64,000 nucleotides of DNA, taken from Branchiostoma floridae (taxonomy: Eukaryota > Chordata > Leptocardii > Amphioxiformes > Branchiostomatidae). The stretch lies in the NCBI RefSeq assembly GCF_000003815.2, contig NC_049994.1, positions 16,685,280 to 16,749,279 of the forward strand, given 5' to 3'. The translations under genes and the position numbers were made by a program. The notes under the pieces were generated by a model. The model made no database searches and was not told where the DNA came from. It saw only the letters and a program-made list of their open reading frames with translations. Positions 44,301 through 52,455 of the stretch are shown here, piece after piece (position 1 is the first letter of the stretch; every line of letters starts with the position of its first letter).

Positions 44301-47300
44301 GAACCAGAGAGTCCAAGTCTTCACCCTGCAGGGAACGTTTGTGAGAGAGTTCCCAACAGTGGTGCCAGGTGGACAGAAGATTGATCCACAAGACTTAGCC
44401 ACGGATGGGGAGGGGAACCTGTGGGTGGTGGGGAGGGCAGAGAATGATGAGTTTGCTGTGCAGTACACCAAACAGGGTAGGGTGCTGAGGAAGTTTGACC
44501 TACAGTACACCATGCGGTGGAGAGGAGTTGCCATGGACACCAGGAGGAACCACATCCTCATCACACAAACCACAGGAGACTGGCCCAAGAGACACGGTGA
44601 AATACAGGTGTTCTGGCCCGACGGCACACTTGTGAGAACTGTGGGTCAGCAGCAGGGGATGGAGTATCCTTGTTACATCACTGTGGACGGGGAAGGGAAC
44701 ATTCTCGTGTCCGATTGTGAGAACCACCACGTCTACATCTACAGTGAGGAGGGCAAGTTTCTATTCAAGTTTGGAGGTGAGGGAAATGATGAGGGTCAGC
44801 TGAAGGGACCCCACGGCATCTGTACCGACGGGCGCGGGAACATCGTTGTGGCGGACATGTTCAACAGCCGCGTGGAGATGTTTGACAAGACAGGCAGATT
44901 CCTCAAGCACATCACCGCCGACCAATGGGGGCCTGAAGCCGTTGCCATGGCAACACAGGGGAAGCTGGTGGTGACTAATTATGCAAATGACACAGTCACC
45001 ATTTTTCCCAACTCCTGACTCCATGCAGGAATTGTAACATACTAGTTGTAGTATTTTTGCACTTTGCCAAAACAACATAATAACATCTATAATAACAGAA
45101 TTATTAAGGAATTATTATCAAAGACTTTTATTAGAATCTTTAAGAAAGAACTTGACAGAATTCTAGTATTTATGATTAAGGAATTTCAAAGACATATGAT
45201 TGTAATGTGTAAATGCAACCTTCAAAATAATTATTGGTTTACCGCAAGTCTGTTTACTTATTTACTTACTTTGGCCGAGCTCCCGCTCAAACTTTAAACA
45301 GACTTTAATTTAAGACTTTGGTGAACTTAAAGTCTGTTTTGCACTTACATAAACAATTGAAAAAGTTCTGTTTGTACAAACTGTGGTGTGATAGCAAAGT
45401 AACAACAGTGAACAACTCCTCCAAAATGTATACCTTAACCCACATGCACATAACAAAGACTTGTATGTATGTATGTACGTGCTGGCCCCATGTGAGATCG
45501 TTTGGTGCGATCGGCAGCACGTTGGTCTCAGGCCAAAGAGGTCCTGCGTTCAAATCCTGCCGTGTCACCAATCTTGTGCCAAAGACACAGCATTAAAACA
45601 AACAAAAAAATACAAAAAAAACAACAACAACTGACATACTAAAACACTGACTTCTAAATGGAGTACTAGTATATGACTTACCGAATGACATGAAAGGTGC
45701 CACTATCCAGAGCTCATTGCCACTGACAAAGGTGCAGTGATAGGGGAGGATGTGCCCATGATGGAACAGCCTGGTCATGTGGATCTCGTGCTGGTAGAAA
45801 CACAGGATGGGAATACATATCATGTATTATAATAAACTTGATATGTTATATACATGTCTGTTGTCTTATACCAGAAATTCCCTCAATGGCAAATGGACTT
45901 GCATGGGTTTTTTTACGTGCATACCAGGTGACCTACCAACTAAAACATTGAAATATTTCAGAACTGTAGAGGCATCCTCATTAGATGACTTTAAGATGTA
46001 CAACTGAAAGCTAGGTGACAGGTTGTTCAGTGCCGTGCTGCGTGCCTGTGAAGTTAGTGTGTTACACTGAAGGGTGGTTATACCAATTATGAAGATACAG
46101 ATATGGAAGCTGGTGCATTACACTGAAAGGCAGTTATACCCCATAAACAGCTACAGATACTTCAATCTATTTTCCCGGGAAGATAATTTCATTTTGTTAT
46201 CAACACCCTTATTAAAAAGTATTAGGTAATCAGACAAAGTACATATAAGCCAATACCTGCAGTCCGGTGTAGATGTCATAGTCCAGGCTGAAGTGGTCCA
46301 GGTTGGTCCTGCGGATGGACACGAAGGTGTCGGTGGGGCGGTGTTTGGCCAGGAACACGGACGTCGCACCCTTACAGGCCACCGCTGTCGTGGAAAGGAA
46401 CACAGCAATGTTTTGAGAAAGAAGTAAACAAAATATAAAAAAATGCTGAACTTTTCCACTCTTGTACTAGTTGTTGTTCTAAAGTGTGTATCAAAGCGGC
46501 TGTGATGAGAAATACAATTCAAACCATAAGTAGGTCTGGTGGCTTTTGAGACATGGTCGTATGCTGCAGCAAGCATCATACGAGAGAATTGTCACACGAG
46601 AATGTAACTGATGAACACACGTGAGAACTGACGACAGTGGTGGCGGCAGCAAACACATGCGAGATCACACAAGACTTTCCTGCCCAGTCACATGTGCGAA
46701 CTTGTGAGAGGGGAAGCCAGAACTCAGATCTCGATACGCCATCCGCCACCCCAACAACAGACTTTTGAATGAACTCTACTCATATCGTGACTGTTGTTAC
46801 CCTGGTCAGCATTTCGCTCTTTTAACTGTGAAGCTGTGTTCCTATTCAGGTCAGGAACTATCTAGTTTAAACTTATGCTGAACGAACTGCGAACATATTT
46901 TAATCTCCTCTCGAGGAGTGTATGCTCATTGTGCTTGTTCCACGTTGCACGATTATCCTTACTCGTTCACCATGTTTATCTTGTTACGTTTCCGCCTAGC
47001 TTCATTACTAGGCCATTGACATCTCGTGATGATACGCCTGAAACATTACTTTGGAACTGTGAATTAAAGATGTCAAGCGCCAAGAATCTACGCGTCTCAT
47101 TGAGTAGGGACAATTTTGTAGGAAGGACTAACCTTGCTGTAGGTCAGATTTCCCTCCAGTCTCTGACTGTCAGACAATCCGACTAACAGTTGGGCTGGTA
47201 CCTCAGTTTATAGTATATACAGAATACAATGGGTTTTACTTTATATAGAATATGTATACACATAATTTTCTATAAACATACCAATCCGAACTATGATATG

Positions 47301-49633
47301 GTAGTACTGGGGTTCATGTTGATATTCCGTCATGTTGCACCAGGGGCAGGAGGCAGGTATAACCTCAGATGGGGACAGGGCAGGGCTGGGGCTGGTGTGA
47401 TCTGACTCTGCCGGGGCCTGGAGAGAGAAAAAGAGAGGAGGCTGTAACAAACAGAGTTGGTGTCAGGAAGGGCATCTGGCCGTGAAACCCTGATTCAAAC
47501 CATTCAAGTTGATATGTTTTTGCCTGATCTCTTGGAGGTGAAAAATCAGACCTGAACTTATGTCTCTCAATGTCCTTGCAAGACGGGGAAAAACAGATGC
47601 TGATTTGGAGAGAGAAAAAGAGATGTTTTTTTTTCTTATCTGGTATTACATTTAAAGTAAGTCAATCAGAGATGGCAGACTTCACCCCTTACCAAATTAA
47701 TACTGATTTGCAACTATTCCAGTTCCATATACAATAAACACAACCATGTTTGGTAATGCTGCTTCACAACAATGCTACAATCACATACACACAAACATTG
47801 ACAAACAAACAGAAACAAAAATCAATCTATAAAACAATCAACCAATCAATCTCTGAAACAACCAATCAATCAATCAATCAGTTTATCAATCTAGCAAGCT
47901 AGCAATTAATCAAGTAATTAAATAAGTAATCAACCAATCAGCCAAACAATCCTTATTCATCAACAGGCAACAGAATACAGATGTTCAAAACTGAATTATC
48001 TTGGTTTTATGAATATTTGCAATATCCCCAAAACTGAACCATTCCATTTACTACAATGATACACAAATTAAATCATGTAGTAAGAATGCCAAATAGCAGC
48101 TACTCAAGCTAATATATAGTGACATAGTAACAACATTCACATGAAAGTTCATCTGTTCATTAATTCAGGCCTTAAGGTCATTTCAACTTGAGAAGGGTCA
48201 GTGGTAATAAGAACTTTTCTTTGTGTAGAATGTTTACTACTATATGATAACATTAATCACACAAGAAAATTTTATGATTACAAACACATGCCAGCAGATT
48301 ATCTTTTGTGATTACCATCAACAACAAGGCTCACTTGGACCAACAATAGAGCAGAGTTCAGGGATAAACAAGTCCACTAGCCCTATTGTCCAGGGCAAGT
48401 GAAAGTGCTGTTCGGGCAAGTGCATGTCCTACACCACTTGTCCGATCGGGCAAGTAAGATTTTTCCATTGATTTTAGTGCAATTTTGATATACAAATGTA
48501 CTTGTTACTTTTTACAGTAATGACATCAAGCAATTGTCTACAGAGAATTCCATTGCTGGAAGTGAAAATGCATATACTAGTAACAGTGACATTTGAATTT
48601 TGGGCAAGTGAAAAATTGGTTCGGGCAAGTACATTTTTTATGTGCTTGCCCGATAGGACAAGTGGATTTTAGAAAACTTGTTCAACCCTGGAGTTGTGTA
48701 GTAGCTTTTGGCTTCAAGACTGTAACATTTTCTTACGAGAAAAATTAGAAAAGGTATATAATACGTATTATCATGTAAGTATCTCTTAGAAAAACAATCC
48801 TTTACCAGAGGGATTGTGCTTGCAGACTGGATGGGTGAAGCCTGGACGGTGTCCGGTGGTGAGATCCCAACTCGTGCTCTGGAGACACACGAACACTGAA
48901 CACAGAAATACATGTTATGTTCTACTACTAGGGAAGTTTATTCTAGTAATGCAGAAAAAGAGTGATCGTTTCACCCCGATGCTGATTCTTTTCTGAATAA
49001 ACGAAATAAACGAAAAAGTAATCTCTGTATCTTGTCTAGTTGTAGAGATAGGGTTGGATTTGAGTATACCTGGATGTCTAACCTTCATAAATACAACAGG
49101 CACAAATAGTTAGACTATAATAAGCTCAACTCTTTCTCATTTCAAAACTTGATTCGACGTGTAGAAAAAGTAGTACCATCTTAGTGCATAACCTTGTTTG
49201 CACACTATCTGTATCTGTTTCTCTATAGCCAGTATAACCACCCTTTGGCGTAACACACAAAGATAACAGTTGTTCTATTCTCCTGTCAACATTTACACCT
49301 AGTCAACGAAGACATTGGAATATGTACAGAAGCAATTAGAACGCCCCCCCCCCCCCCATCTTATTTAGCAAGGCATTTAATTTTAAAATTCTGATGGTAT
49401 AATAAAACGCCTGAAACTTTAATCACTCGTTCCTTAGCGTAGGGACACTTCACAAGGTAGAAATACGTCTAATAAGATTCCTAGACGCAGATTTTCAACC
49501 AGAATATGAAACCTAGAAGTTTATAATTCATCTAACGTCGTGCTGATTCGTAAAAAATTATGATTTCCTGGATCCACGCCCCCCTCCCCACATGTTTAGG
49601 ACGAGAAAACACCGCACTTACCAACACTGACAT
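32369..49633 (-). CDS. STRAD: STRAD pseudokinase (STE20-related adaptor)
   Basis: Eleven coding exons in minus order: 49633-49622, 48895-48806, 47417-47282, 46384-46257, 45790-45682, 37293-37170, 36643-36471, 35379-35275, 34793-34524, 33604-33523 and 32448-32369. Start is ATG-TCA-GTG-TTG directly before a gtaagt donor. Family hallmarks: VAIK lysine changed (FVSIRRTNL), [33 protein letters not shown] without a catalytic Asp, TGLRHS in place of [50 protein letters not shown], and the C-terminal EEEWDF equivalent to the WEF motif that binds MO25/CAB39. STRAD is catalytically dead and activates LKB1 in a cytosolic LKB1-STRAD-MO25 complex. Exon 7 as assembled has one extra base and an in-frame TAG (36556-36570). 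Exons 7 and 9 have tandem partial copies downstream. Intron 5 holds two TRIM genes. Confidence 0.92.
32483..32694. mobile_element. TA-flanked palindromic MITE, CGCGGTGG family (copy 2)
   Basis: Begins ctgtaaatgcagaaatgtac and ends gaatttaaatgcatgtacag, TA on both sides, with ccgcgaatttaaaaccaccg inside. In STRAD's last intron, 35 bp from the last exon. Confidence 0.82.
33690..33832 (+). mobile_element. tRNA-derived SINE-like fragment
   Basis: B-box-like gggttcaaatcccg followed by gttgtgccctaggaaaaggc and actttac, an arrangement also seen at 22125. In a STRAD intron. Confidence 0.55.
33850..33938 (-). mobile_element. tRNA-like fragment, opposite orientation
   Basis: On the minus strand it reads atagctggtagacagagtgc (A-box-like) then ggggttcaattcctgagtca (B-box-like). 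Spacing resembles a tRNA but no clean acceptor stem pairs, so it is taken as a tRNA-derived repeat rather than a gene. Confidence 0.4.
33945..34515 (-). pseudogene. Four extra partial copies of STRAD exon 9
   Basis: Units of about 130-160 bp repeat the 3' end of exon 9 and its donor; the copies end near 33948, 34078, 34217 and 34376, the true exon at 34524. On the minus strand each encodes all or part of [20 protein letters not shown] and [10 protein letters not shown] and then a gta donor (gaacctg in the most distal copy gives gttcag). The exon's own ttctctccacag looks like an acceptor. The segment from it to the donor is 90 nt, so a spliced copy could stay in frame. Proximal copies are nearly identical to the true exon. 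Confidence 0.88.
35096..35165. repeat. Dispersed repeat, GCCGGTATAACCNCC family (copy 1)
   Basis: tgtatctgtatctatatagc followed by cggtataaccacccttcagc, then gtaac. Relatives are at 35619-35715, about 46060-46145 (opposite sense, gttataccccat) and 49207-49258. Likely a short interspersed element. Confidence 0.55.
35619..35715. repeat. Dispersed repeat, GCCGGTATAACCNCC family (copy 2)
   Basis: Longest copy: gtatctgtatctgtatctat, agccggtataaccgccgttc, then cagcttcgcaggcacgcggc and gcggcagcagctg. In a STRAD intron. Confidence 0.55.
35903..36470 (-). pseudogene. Three extra partial copies of STRAD exon 7
   Basis: The last 85 nt of exon 7, encoding [20 protein letters not shown] and FSPELLEQ, plus its donor, recur with 3' ends at 35903, 36127 and 36299 (true exon 36471). 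They are linked by a minisatellite of ccatctacagtaccccc. Copies at 36127 and 36299 appear identical to the true exon in this part; the 35903 copy differs at one residue (SISTLPW) and has donor gtactt. None has the THILIS-encoding 5' part. The minisatellite contains many ctgtag sites that could act as acceptors. Confidence 0.88.
36644..37169. other. STRAD intron 6, no features
   Basis: AT-rich intron between STRAD exons 6 and 7; it ends in a good acceptor (ctttcttcag on the minus strand). No repeat recognised. Confidence 0.5.
37441..37832. mobile_element. Foldback element, CCTGGGTACCAT termini (copy 3)
   Basis: Left end cttgggtgccatctagaaag, right end ctacctggatggtacccagg; internal tatacactatatacagtcac and ctgattcctattatc. 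At about 390 bp it is the longest member and seems to contain additional inserted sequence. In STRAD intron 5. Confidence 0.65.
38109..38322. mobile_element. TA-flanked palindromic MITE, CGCGGTGG family (copy 3)
   Basis: Starts ctgtaaatacatttaagttt, ends acatttctgcatttacag, TA on both sides. It lies 190 bp upstream of the first TRIM gene. Confidence 0.82.
38510..40414 (+). CDS. TRIM-NHL protein (RING, B-box, coiled coil, NHL), copy 1
   Basis: Intronless frame of 634 residues from the MAAAHLSL start; an upstream in-frame ATG at 38453 would add 19 residues. The 38510 start is preferred because the second copy also has MAAAHLSL in an ATGGCGGC context. RING: C18, C21, C33, H35, C38, C41, C54, C57. 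B-box 2 at about 106-137 (CSFHP to AHDDH). Coiled coil about 150-275. A Pro-Ala repeat ([16 protein letters not shown]) at about 315-340. NHL beta-propeller from about 360 to the end ([20 protein letters not shown] and five similar blades). TRIM-NHL proteins are RING E3 ubiquitin ligases, several of which bind RNA or protein through the propeller. Nested antisense in STRAD intron 5. AATAAA occurs at about 40542. Confidence 0.95.
   Translation: MAAAHLSLAEGIREELTCSICLELFTRPKVLPCGHTFCQDCLQDLASRQVPLQCPCCRRQVRLPPHGQGVAGLPDSHIIANMCGRLRQQTSLSGETREQPQSGNRCSFHPSTVLKLYCKQCQVPVCEQCLEEAHDDHRTTTIKKAAQQRISTVQTLMKEGRNIMESYLSFLRSLREEEKALNETKRQTDNSIIQAYNQMMQKLTDRKNHLLSETGGKHKKNLDRIQTEKDRVLLDVNELFAACDRAEQELQQGWVEFLSQQTTLTEVVGKYRRKAAPTPVQTQPAVFRPTDTPVPVLGHVEVQSLPMTPIPSAPEPIPSAPAPILAAPAPIPVAPASSNDAVGYRGHHHGNQSQGGHQPQKVTFGGLGSGPGQFDCPRGVTVSDKGEMFVADCGNQRIQVFTLQGTYVRQVPTFMSGKEKIYPHDVTMDGEGNLWMVGIIDINNDEFAVQYNRQGEVLRKFHLEKTGWSRGVSVDTRRNHILITQTTGDWSHPHGIVLVFRPDGTLVRTVGKQQGMEYPWYITVSGEGNILVSDWDNHRVYVFNEDGKFLFKFGFEGSAEGQLYNPQGICTDRAGNIIVADSGNRRVEMFDKKGKFLKHITSDMKKPLAVSMATQGQLVVIDIQENIVNIFQNI
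40728..42850. mobile_element. Large element with CAGTCAAACCTG termini, nested insertion
   Basis: Outer ends cagtcaaacctgtctatagc at 40730 and the inverse acaggtttgactg at 42835-42847 have the TA-flanked termini of the 12290 family and ggccac subterminal repeats. They enclose about 2.1 kb instead of the usual 180 bp. A second inverted-repeat pair lies inside at 41228 and 42462. No transposase frame is apparent. Either two solo members bracket unrelated DNA or one member was expanded by insertion. It separates the two TRIM genes. Confidence 0.6.
41228..42462. mobile_element. Inner inverted-repeat element
   Basis: Ends of about 36 bp: taaggccataccaatttaat then ttgttggttctcgg on the left, and ccgagaaccaacgaattaaa then ttggtgtggccta on the right, with few mismatches. 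Poly-A (41299) and poly-T (42380) tracts sit just inside. A small palindrome (aggtccaggctggttagtcc) lies at about 41335-41365. The open frame at 41560-41796 has no known domain. A solo end of the same family is at 16905. Confidence 0.65.
43234..45018 (+). CDS. TRIM-NHL protein (RING, B-box, coiled coil, NHL), copy 2
   Basis: Intronless frame of 594 residues from MAAAHLSL; an ATG at 43204 would add 10. RING ligands sit at the same positions as copy 1 (C18, C21, C33, H35, C38, C41, C54, C57). B-box has CSSHP to AHNGH. The coiled coil is shorter, and the Pro-Ala linker is reduced to two PIPAAHA units. The propeller is well conserved ([23 protein letters not shown] replaced by CYI). Sequence before the ATG is also related to copy 1 (acctgccattcaaggagaac against acctgctattcatggagaat). 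The two genes therefore arose by duplication of a genomic segment rather than by two retroposition events. Also inside STRAD intron 5, antisense. Confidence 0.95.
   Translation: MAAAHLSLGEEICEELSCSICLELFTRPKVLPCQHTFCQDCLQHHAGWGVPLQCPICRRKIRLPPQGVAGLPDSYIVAHLCERLQQQATLSEETTEEPQSGNRCSSHPSEEFKVYCKQCQIPICEQCLEEAHNGHGTTTIKKAAQERRDEAKALIAEGRDILEGYCSFIRGLRETEKTLHEEKQQTDNRIIQACNTLLSEVEHNHRKNLERVHNKRESVLADVNELSAACDRAEQEMEKREDHFLSQESNLTEVVGKYRGKAAPTPVQTQPAVFQPVLGHVTVQFLPSAPIPAAHAPIPAAHAAGGTGHHHGNQRREEHRDQRVTFGGEGSGIGQFDYPAGLTVSDEGDIFVTDRGNQRVQVFTLQGTFVREFPTVVPGGQKIDPQDLATDGEGNLWVVGRAENDEFAVQYTKQGRVLRKFDLQYTMRWRGVAMDTRRNHILITQTTGDWPKRHGEIQVFWPDGTLVRTVGQQQGMEYPCYITVDGEGNILVSDCENHHVYIYSEEGKFLFKFGGEGNDEGQLKGPHGICTDGRGNIVVADMFNSRVEMFDKTGRFLKHITADQWGPEAVAMATQGKLVVTNYANDTVTIFPNS
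45019..45480. other. 3' flank of TRIM copy 2
   Basis: AT-rich, includes a small inverted stretch (aaactttaaacagactttaa, about 45290-45311). No gene recognised. Confidence 0.35.
45481..45600 (+). mobile_element. tRNA-derived SINE-like element
   Basis: A-box-like ttggtgcgatcggcagcacg and B-box-like tgcgttcaaatcctgccgtg, followed by a tail rich in aaaca (45594-45630), as in a tRNA-derived SINE. It lies close to STRAD exon 5. Confidence 0.6.
46385..47281. other. STRAD intron 3
   Basis: No repeat family or further exon recognised. The plus-strand open frame at 46875-47186 has no domain and no splice support. Confidence 0.4.
47790..47960. repeat. CAATCAAT-type simple repeat
   Basis: Interrupted runs of caatcaat, aacaaac and caaccaat in STRAD intron 2. 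Confidence 0.7.
48358..48690. mobile_element. hAT-like MITE, CAGGG termini, GGGCAAGTG repeats
   Basis: Left end cagggataaacaagtccact and right end aaacttgttcaaccctg are inverted relatives, with internal inverted gggcaagtg and cacttgtccga blocks. CAGGG ends suggest hAT; no target duplication was confirmed. In STRAD intron 2. Confidence 0.6.
48896..49621. other. STRAD intron 1
   Basis: Contains one dispersed-repeat copy (about 49207-49258, agccagtataaccacccttt) and a poly-C run at 49337-49351. No exon seen. Confidence 0.4.
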
Positions 49634-50172
49634 CGACTCTGGCGCCAACAAGGCGAGAAACTACTCCGTTTTTAAACAGATCTACTACCGGAGGGATGCT
49701 TGGGTGGAAAGACTGAAAAGGTTTTCAGCAATTTAGTAATGTTTGTGGGCAAAACTTCTCTTGTTCTATCCAGCCACCGCCATCTTGAAGTTTGGAGACG
49801 AGTCCATTATTGATTTGGGGGAATATCTGTTATCTATGCGGTGTAAGAAAAATGATTCAGTGACATTCTAGCTAAGCGAGACCAAAAAGGGTTACAACAA
49901 ATAATTTTAGTGACAATTGGTAGTGAATAAACTGGATGGATAGCTCTCGTTACGTTTGTATTCTTATTGCCGGTAAGAAAACAAAATCGTATATGCCAAA
50001 ACATTTCATACCAGTCGAAAAGAACCTCTAGCGAGATTATTACAAACTGCAGAAAAGTCTAGCAGGCGCAGTTCTAGAATGCTGGATTCTTAGGAACCGT
50101 TTCCAAGGTGTTTGTTCGAATGCAACACTTGTAATCAGGTTACAGAGTCCAGACAAGGAGAACTACGTCGCC
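49634..50172. promoter_or_regulatory. Candidate bidirectional promoter
   Basis: 539 bp separates the STRAD ATG (minus, 49633) from the ATG of the next gene (plus, 50173), a divergent pair. It contains ccgccatcttg at 49777-49787, a match to the YY1 consensus (CAAGATGGCGG on the STRAD strand) about 145 bp before the STRAD ATG, a common position near animal start sites. No TATA box is obvious. Shared regulation is inferred from layout only. Confidence 0.4.
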
Positions 50173-50696
50173 ATGGCCGGTCTTCTTGGCGTCGAAACGT
50201 AAGTAGCATCATTGAGAAAATAAATGTTCCCAAAGTTTTGAGAACTTTGATCAAGAAATAAGATGCCAAGGAATGTTTCTCTTTCAAAGTTCTTCTTCCT
50301 TTCCAGTCGATCTCGAGCTCAGATTGGGGACGTAACTATGACATTTTTTCGGTCGCTGAAATTGGATCATATGACTTTGCTACGTATACCACTCGCATAT
50401 TTAACTAAGCAAATATTGGCACCCTCTAACCTGCCTTTGAAAAGTGTGTTGGGTTCTTTAACGTGCAAGGGTTCTACACTGATCTTGTCGTTTGCTTCTT
50501 TTGCGTTGTTAGCTCAGAAAATGCCGCCCAACAGTCCATCTCGAGGCCTTCAATGGTCTCCAGGCAGAGCCGAGATGAACAGAGGAGTTCTCACAGGTCC
50601 AGGAAGAGAGGCGGGGCGTCCGGAATCAGCGGACTCTACAAGGACGACAAGGACATCGACGTCGACTCGGAGAAGGAACCCATTGCATGCTGCCCG
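50173..50696 (+). CDS. Start of an unrecognised gene (two exons seen)
   Basis: Exon 1 is 50173-50198, ATG in good context (gccATGGCC), encoding MAGLLGVE and ending before gtaagt. Exon 2 is 50513-50696, acceptor ttgttag, donor gtaggt. Phases join (AC plus C) to give about 70 residues: MAGLLGVETSENAAQQ, then a Ser/Arg-rich stretch (RSSHRSRKRGG), an acidic stretch (DDKDIDVDSEKE) and PIACCP. The adjacent cysteines could be lipidated. No domain or family is recognised. Later exons are uncertain; one candidate is at 51355-51514. Divergent from STRAD. Confidence 0.55.
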
Positions 50697-51076
50697 GTAG
50701 GTCAAACGTCTGGATATGAGACACATCTTATTTTGAAAATCGGGATCCGGAATTGTAAATTGCTGCATTTACAGCCGTAGGTGCTAGGTGACGCTCATGC
50801 GTCACTGATTCAAGAAGAACGCCAAGGAAAAGAACCATGTCAACTTGTCATACTAGTACTCAATCATGATATATAATGTAAAGTAGCAGTTTTCTTGAAG
50901 GCATTACCACTCCAAATTCGTCAAGCAAAATACCATAAATCATTTATGTTTTGCGGTAAGAAAACAACACCGGACATAGGATAACAACAAAAGTTACCAG
51001 AGAAAAGTTAATCTACAATCAGGTATGTAGGATACAGCTTGGGGTATTATTACCACATATTGTGCGTCGTGTTAGT
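50697..51076. other. Intron or intergenic stretch
   Basis: No exon recognised; AT-rich. If the gene at 50173 continues to 51514, an additional exon contributing two bases modulo three must be hidden here or in the element that follows. Confidence 0.3.
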
Positions 51077-51262
51077 GTAATCTCCAAGCAGATCCTACGG
51101 TAGCATATAAGATAGCATCAAAAGCTGCCAGAGGAGTGAAGCCGGCTTAGGAGTGTGTTTTGCTACATAGCAAATGTGCACCTCTTGGCTAACTGTACTC
51201 CTTGGCCAGTTTGGTACTACATTGTGTATCTTATGCCATTGCAGGATCTGCTTGGAGATTAA
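51077..51262. mobile_element. MITE, CTCCAAGCAGATCC family (copy 2)
   Basis: Ends taatctccaagcagatccta and caggatctgcttggagatta, flanked by gtgttagtg and atgttagtg (8 of 9 identical). Contains gagtgaagccggctt. Confidence 0.88.
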
Positions 51263-51354
51263 TGTTAGTGGGCAGTCTTTTAGCTGCCCACCCTCTTACA
51301 TCTGCTTAGAGATAAAAGAAAATCCCCATGACCGAAACAGAGGGTCTTTCTCAG

Positions 51355-51514
51355 CCCTGAGGCCGCGAGTGACCTCTCCAGGGACAAGCTGAAGGTCACA
51401 GGGGTCACTCGGGTTAAAAGGGAGCAAAGAACCAACACAAGTTCATCCGGAAAGCAGTACAGAACCGCCAGAAGGTCACAGAACTCCATCTTGGGTCAAT
51501 TGAATAAAGCCTAA
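51355..51514 (+). CDS. Candidate terminal exon
   Basis: Acceptor gggtctttctcag, then 52 open codons (EAASDLSRDKLKVTGVTRVK early, SGKQYRTARRSQNSILGQLN late) to TAA, with AATAAA overlapping the end. Composition is coding-like and GC content rises relative to the flanks. It begins in a phase that does not directly join the exon ending at 50696, so an intermediate exon would be needed. A chance frame cannot be excluded. Confidence 0.35.
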
Positions 51515-51667
51515 AGGCAAACTTTCAACATTGCCTTAACTTGAAAGTTCATCCCTGTTGCTATACGTCATTCTGAACATTATCATTTTGTTGCACTTTG
51601 GAACCAGAGAATGTGGCTATGTGCTTTGTATATAATCTTTGAATCCAAACCAAAAGCCCATTCATAG

Positions 51668-51853
51668 TACTCTCCCAAGCAGAGGTTCGGTCCAACTGTT
51701 TTTGATGTTCTTTTACTTAGCCGTTTTTGTCCGGCTTTCTATTTTGTGCCGCGGGGCGTGAAGAAAACGTTAACGGTACAAAATAGAAAGTCAGAAAGAA
51801 AACTAAACAACACGTCAAAAACAGTCGGAGCCGAACCTCTGCTTGGAGAGTAC
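51668..51853. mobile_element. MITE, TCTCCAAGCAGAGGTT family (copy 2)
   Basis: Ends tactctcccaagcagaggtt and aacctctgcttggagagta, flanked by cattcatag and cattcataa (8 of 9). Internal arms ccgtttttgtccggctttct and agaaagtcagaaag. Same family as 7484, 54240, 55424, 63028 and 63325. Confidence 0.88.
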
Positions 51854-52261
51854 ATTCATAATTTGTTTCATTCATAGTTTGTCTGCTTTTTTTTTATAAA
51901 TGTAGGGACTTTCTTCAACGACAATCGTATACGTAAGTAGCCCAGAAGTTTGGTTCCGATTACAACAAAGCACTTGGTTATTTGTCGGACGCCGCTTCGA
52001 ATTAGTCTTAATTGGGAGACGAGACTTTCTTTTATCTGAAGATTAAGACTAATCTTGGTTTAAAACCGAGCACGTGTCTTACAGATACACCAAGCTCAAC
52101 TGCACTGTACGTAATGAAGTCCACATTTTCGGAGTCGTCTCGGGTCAACATCCTCCAATTTCCGGACTTTCTCAAGATAGAAATCTAACTTTCAACACAA
52201 TCAATCCAAGAGCAAGGGTCACTTTAAAGACACATACAACACCACGGTATCTCCACTCTAC

Positions 52262-52455
52262 TTTCGCGGTGGTTTTATGTTCGGGGTTTCCGCAGTGGCC
52301 GCTTCACCGCGAACTTAAAACCACCGCGAACATTTTTCCATGGCAGCAAAATACTACAGTGCATGGCGCTACCACGAACTTAAAACCACCGCGAAAATGT
52401 CTTTTTCCGTTACCGCGAAATTAAAACCTCGCCAACTTAAATGCGTTTACTTACA
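52262..52455. mobile_element. Palindromic MITE, CGCGGTGG family (copy 4)
   Basis: tttcgcggtggttttatgtt, ccgcttcaccgcgaacttaa, accaccgcgaacatttttcc and accgcgaaattaaaacctcg, in the usual order; the outermost left end is degraded. Confidence 0.75.

Noticed and set aside
46875-47186. 103-codon plus-strand frame in a STRAD intron
   Set aside because: No domain, no splice sites and no repeat relation; most likely chance.
47790-47960. CRISPR-like array
   Set aside because: Simple CAATCAAT repeats without distinct spacers, in an animal intron.
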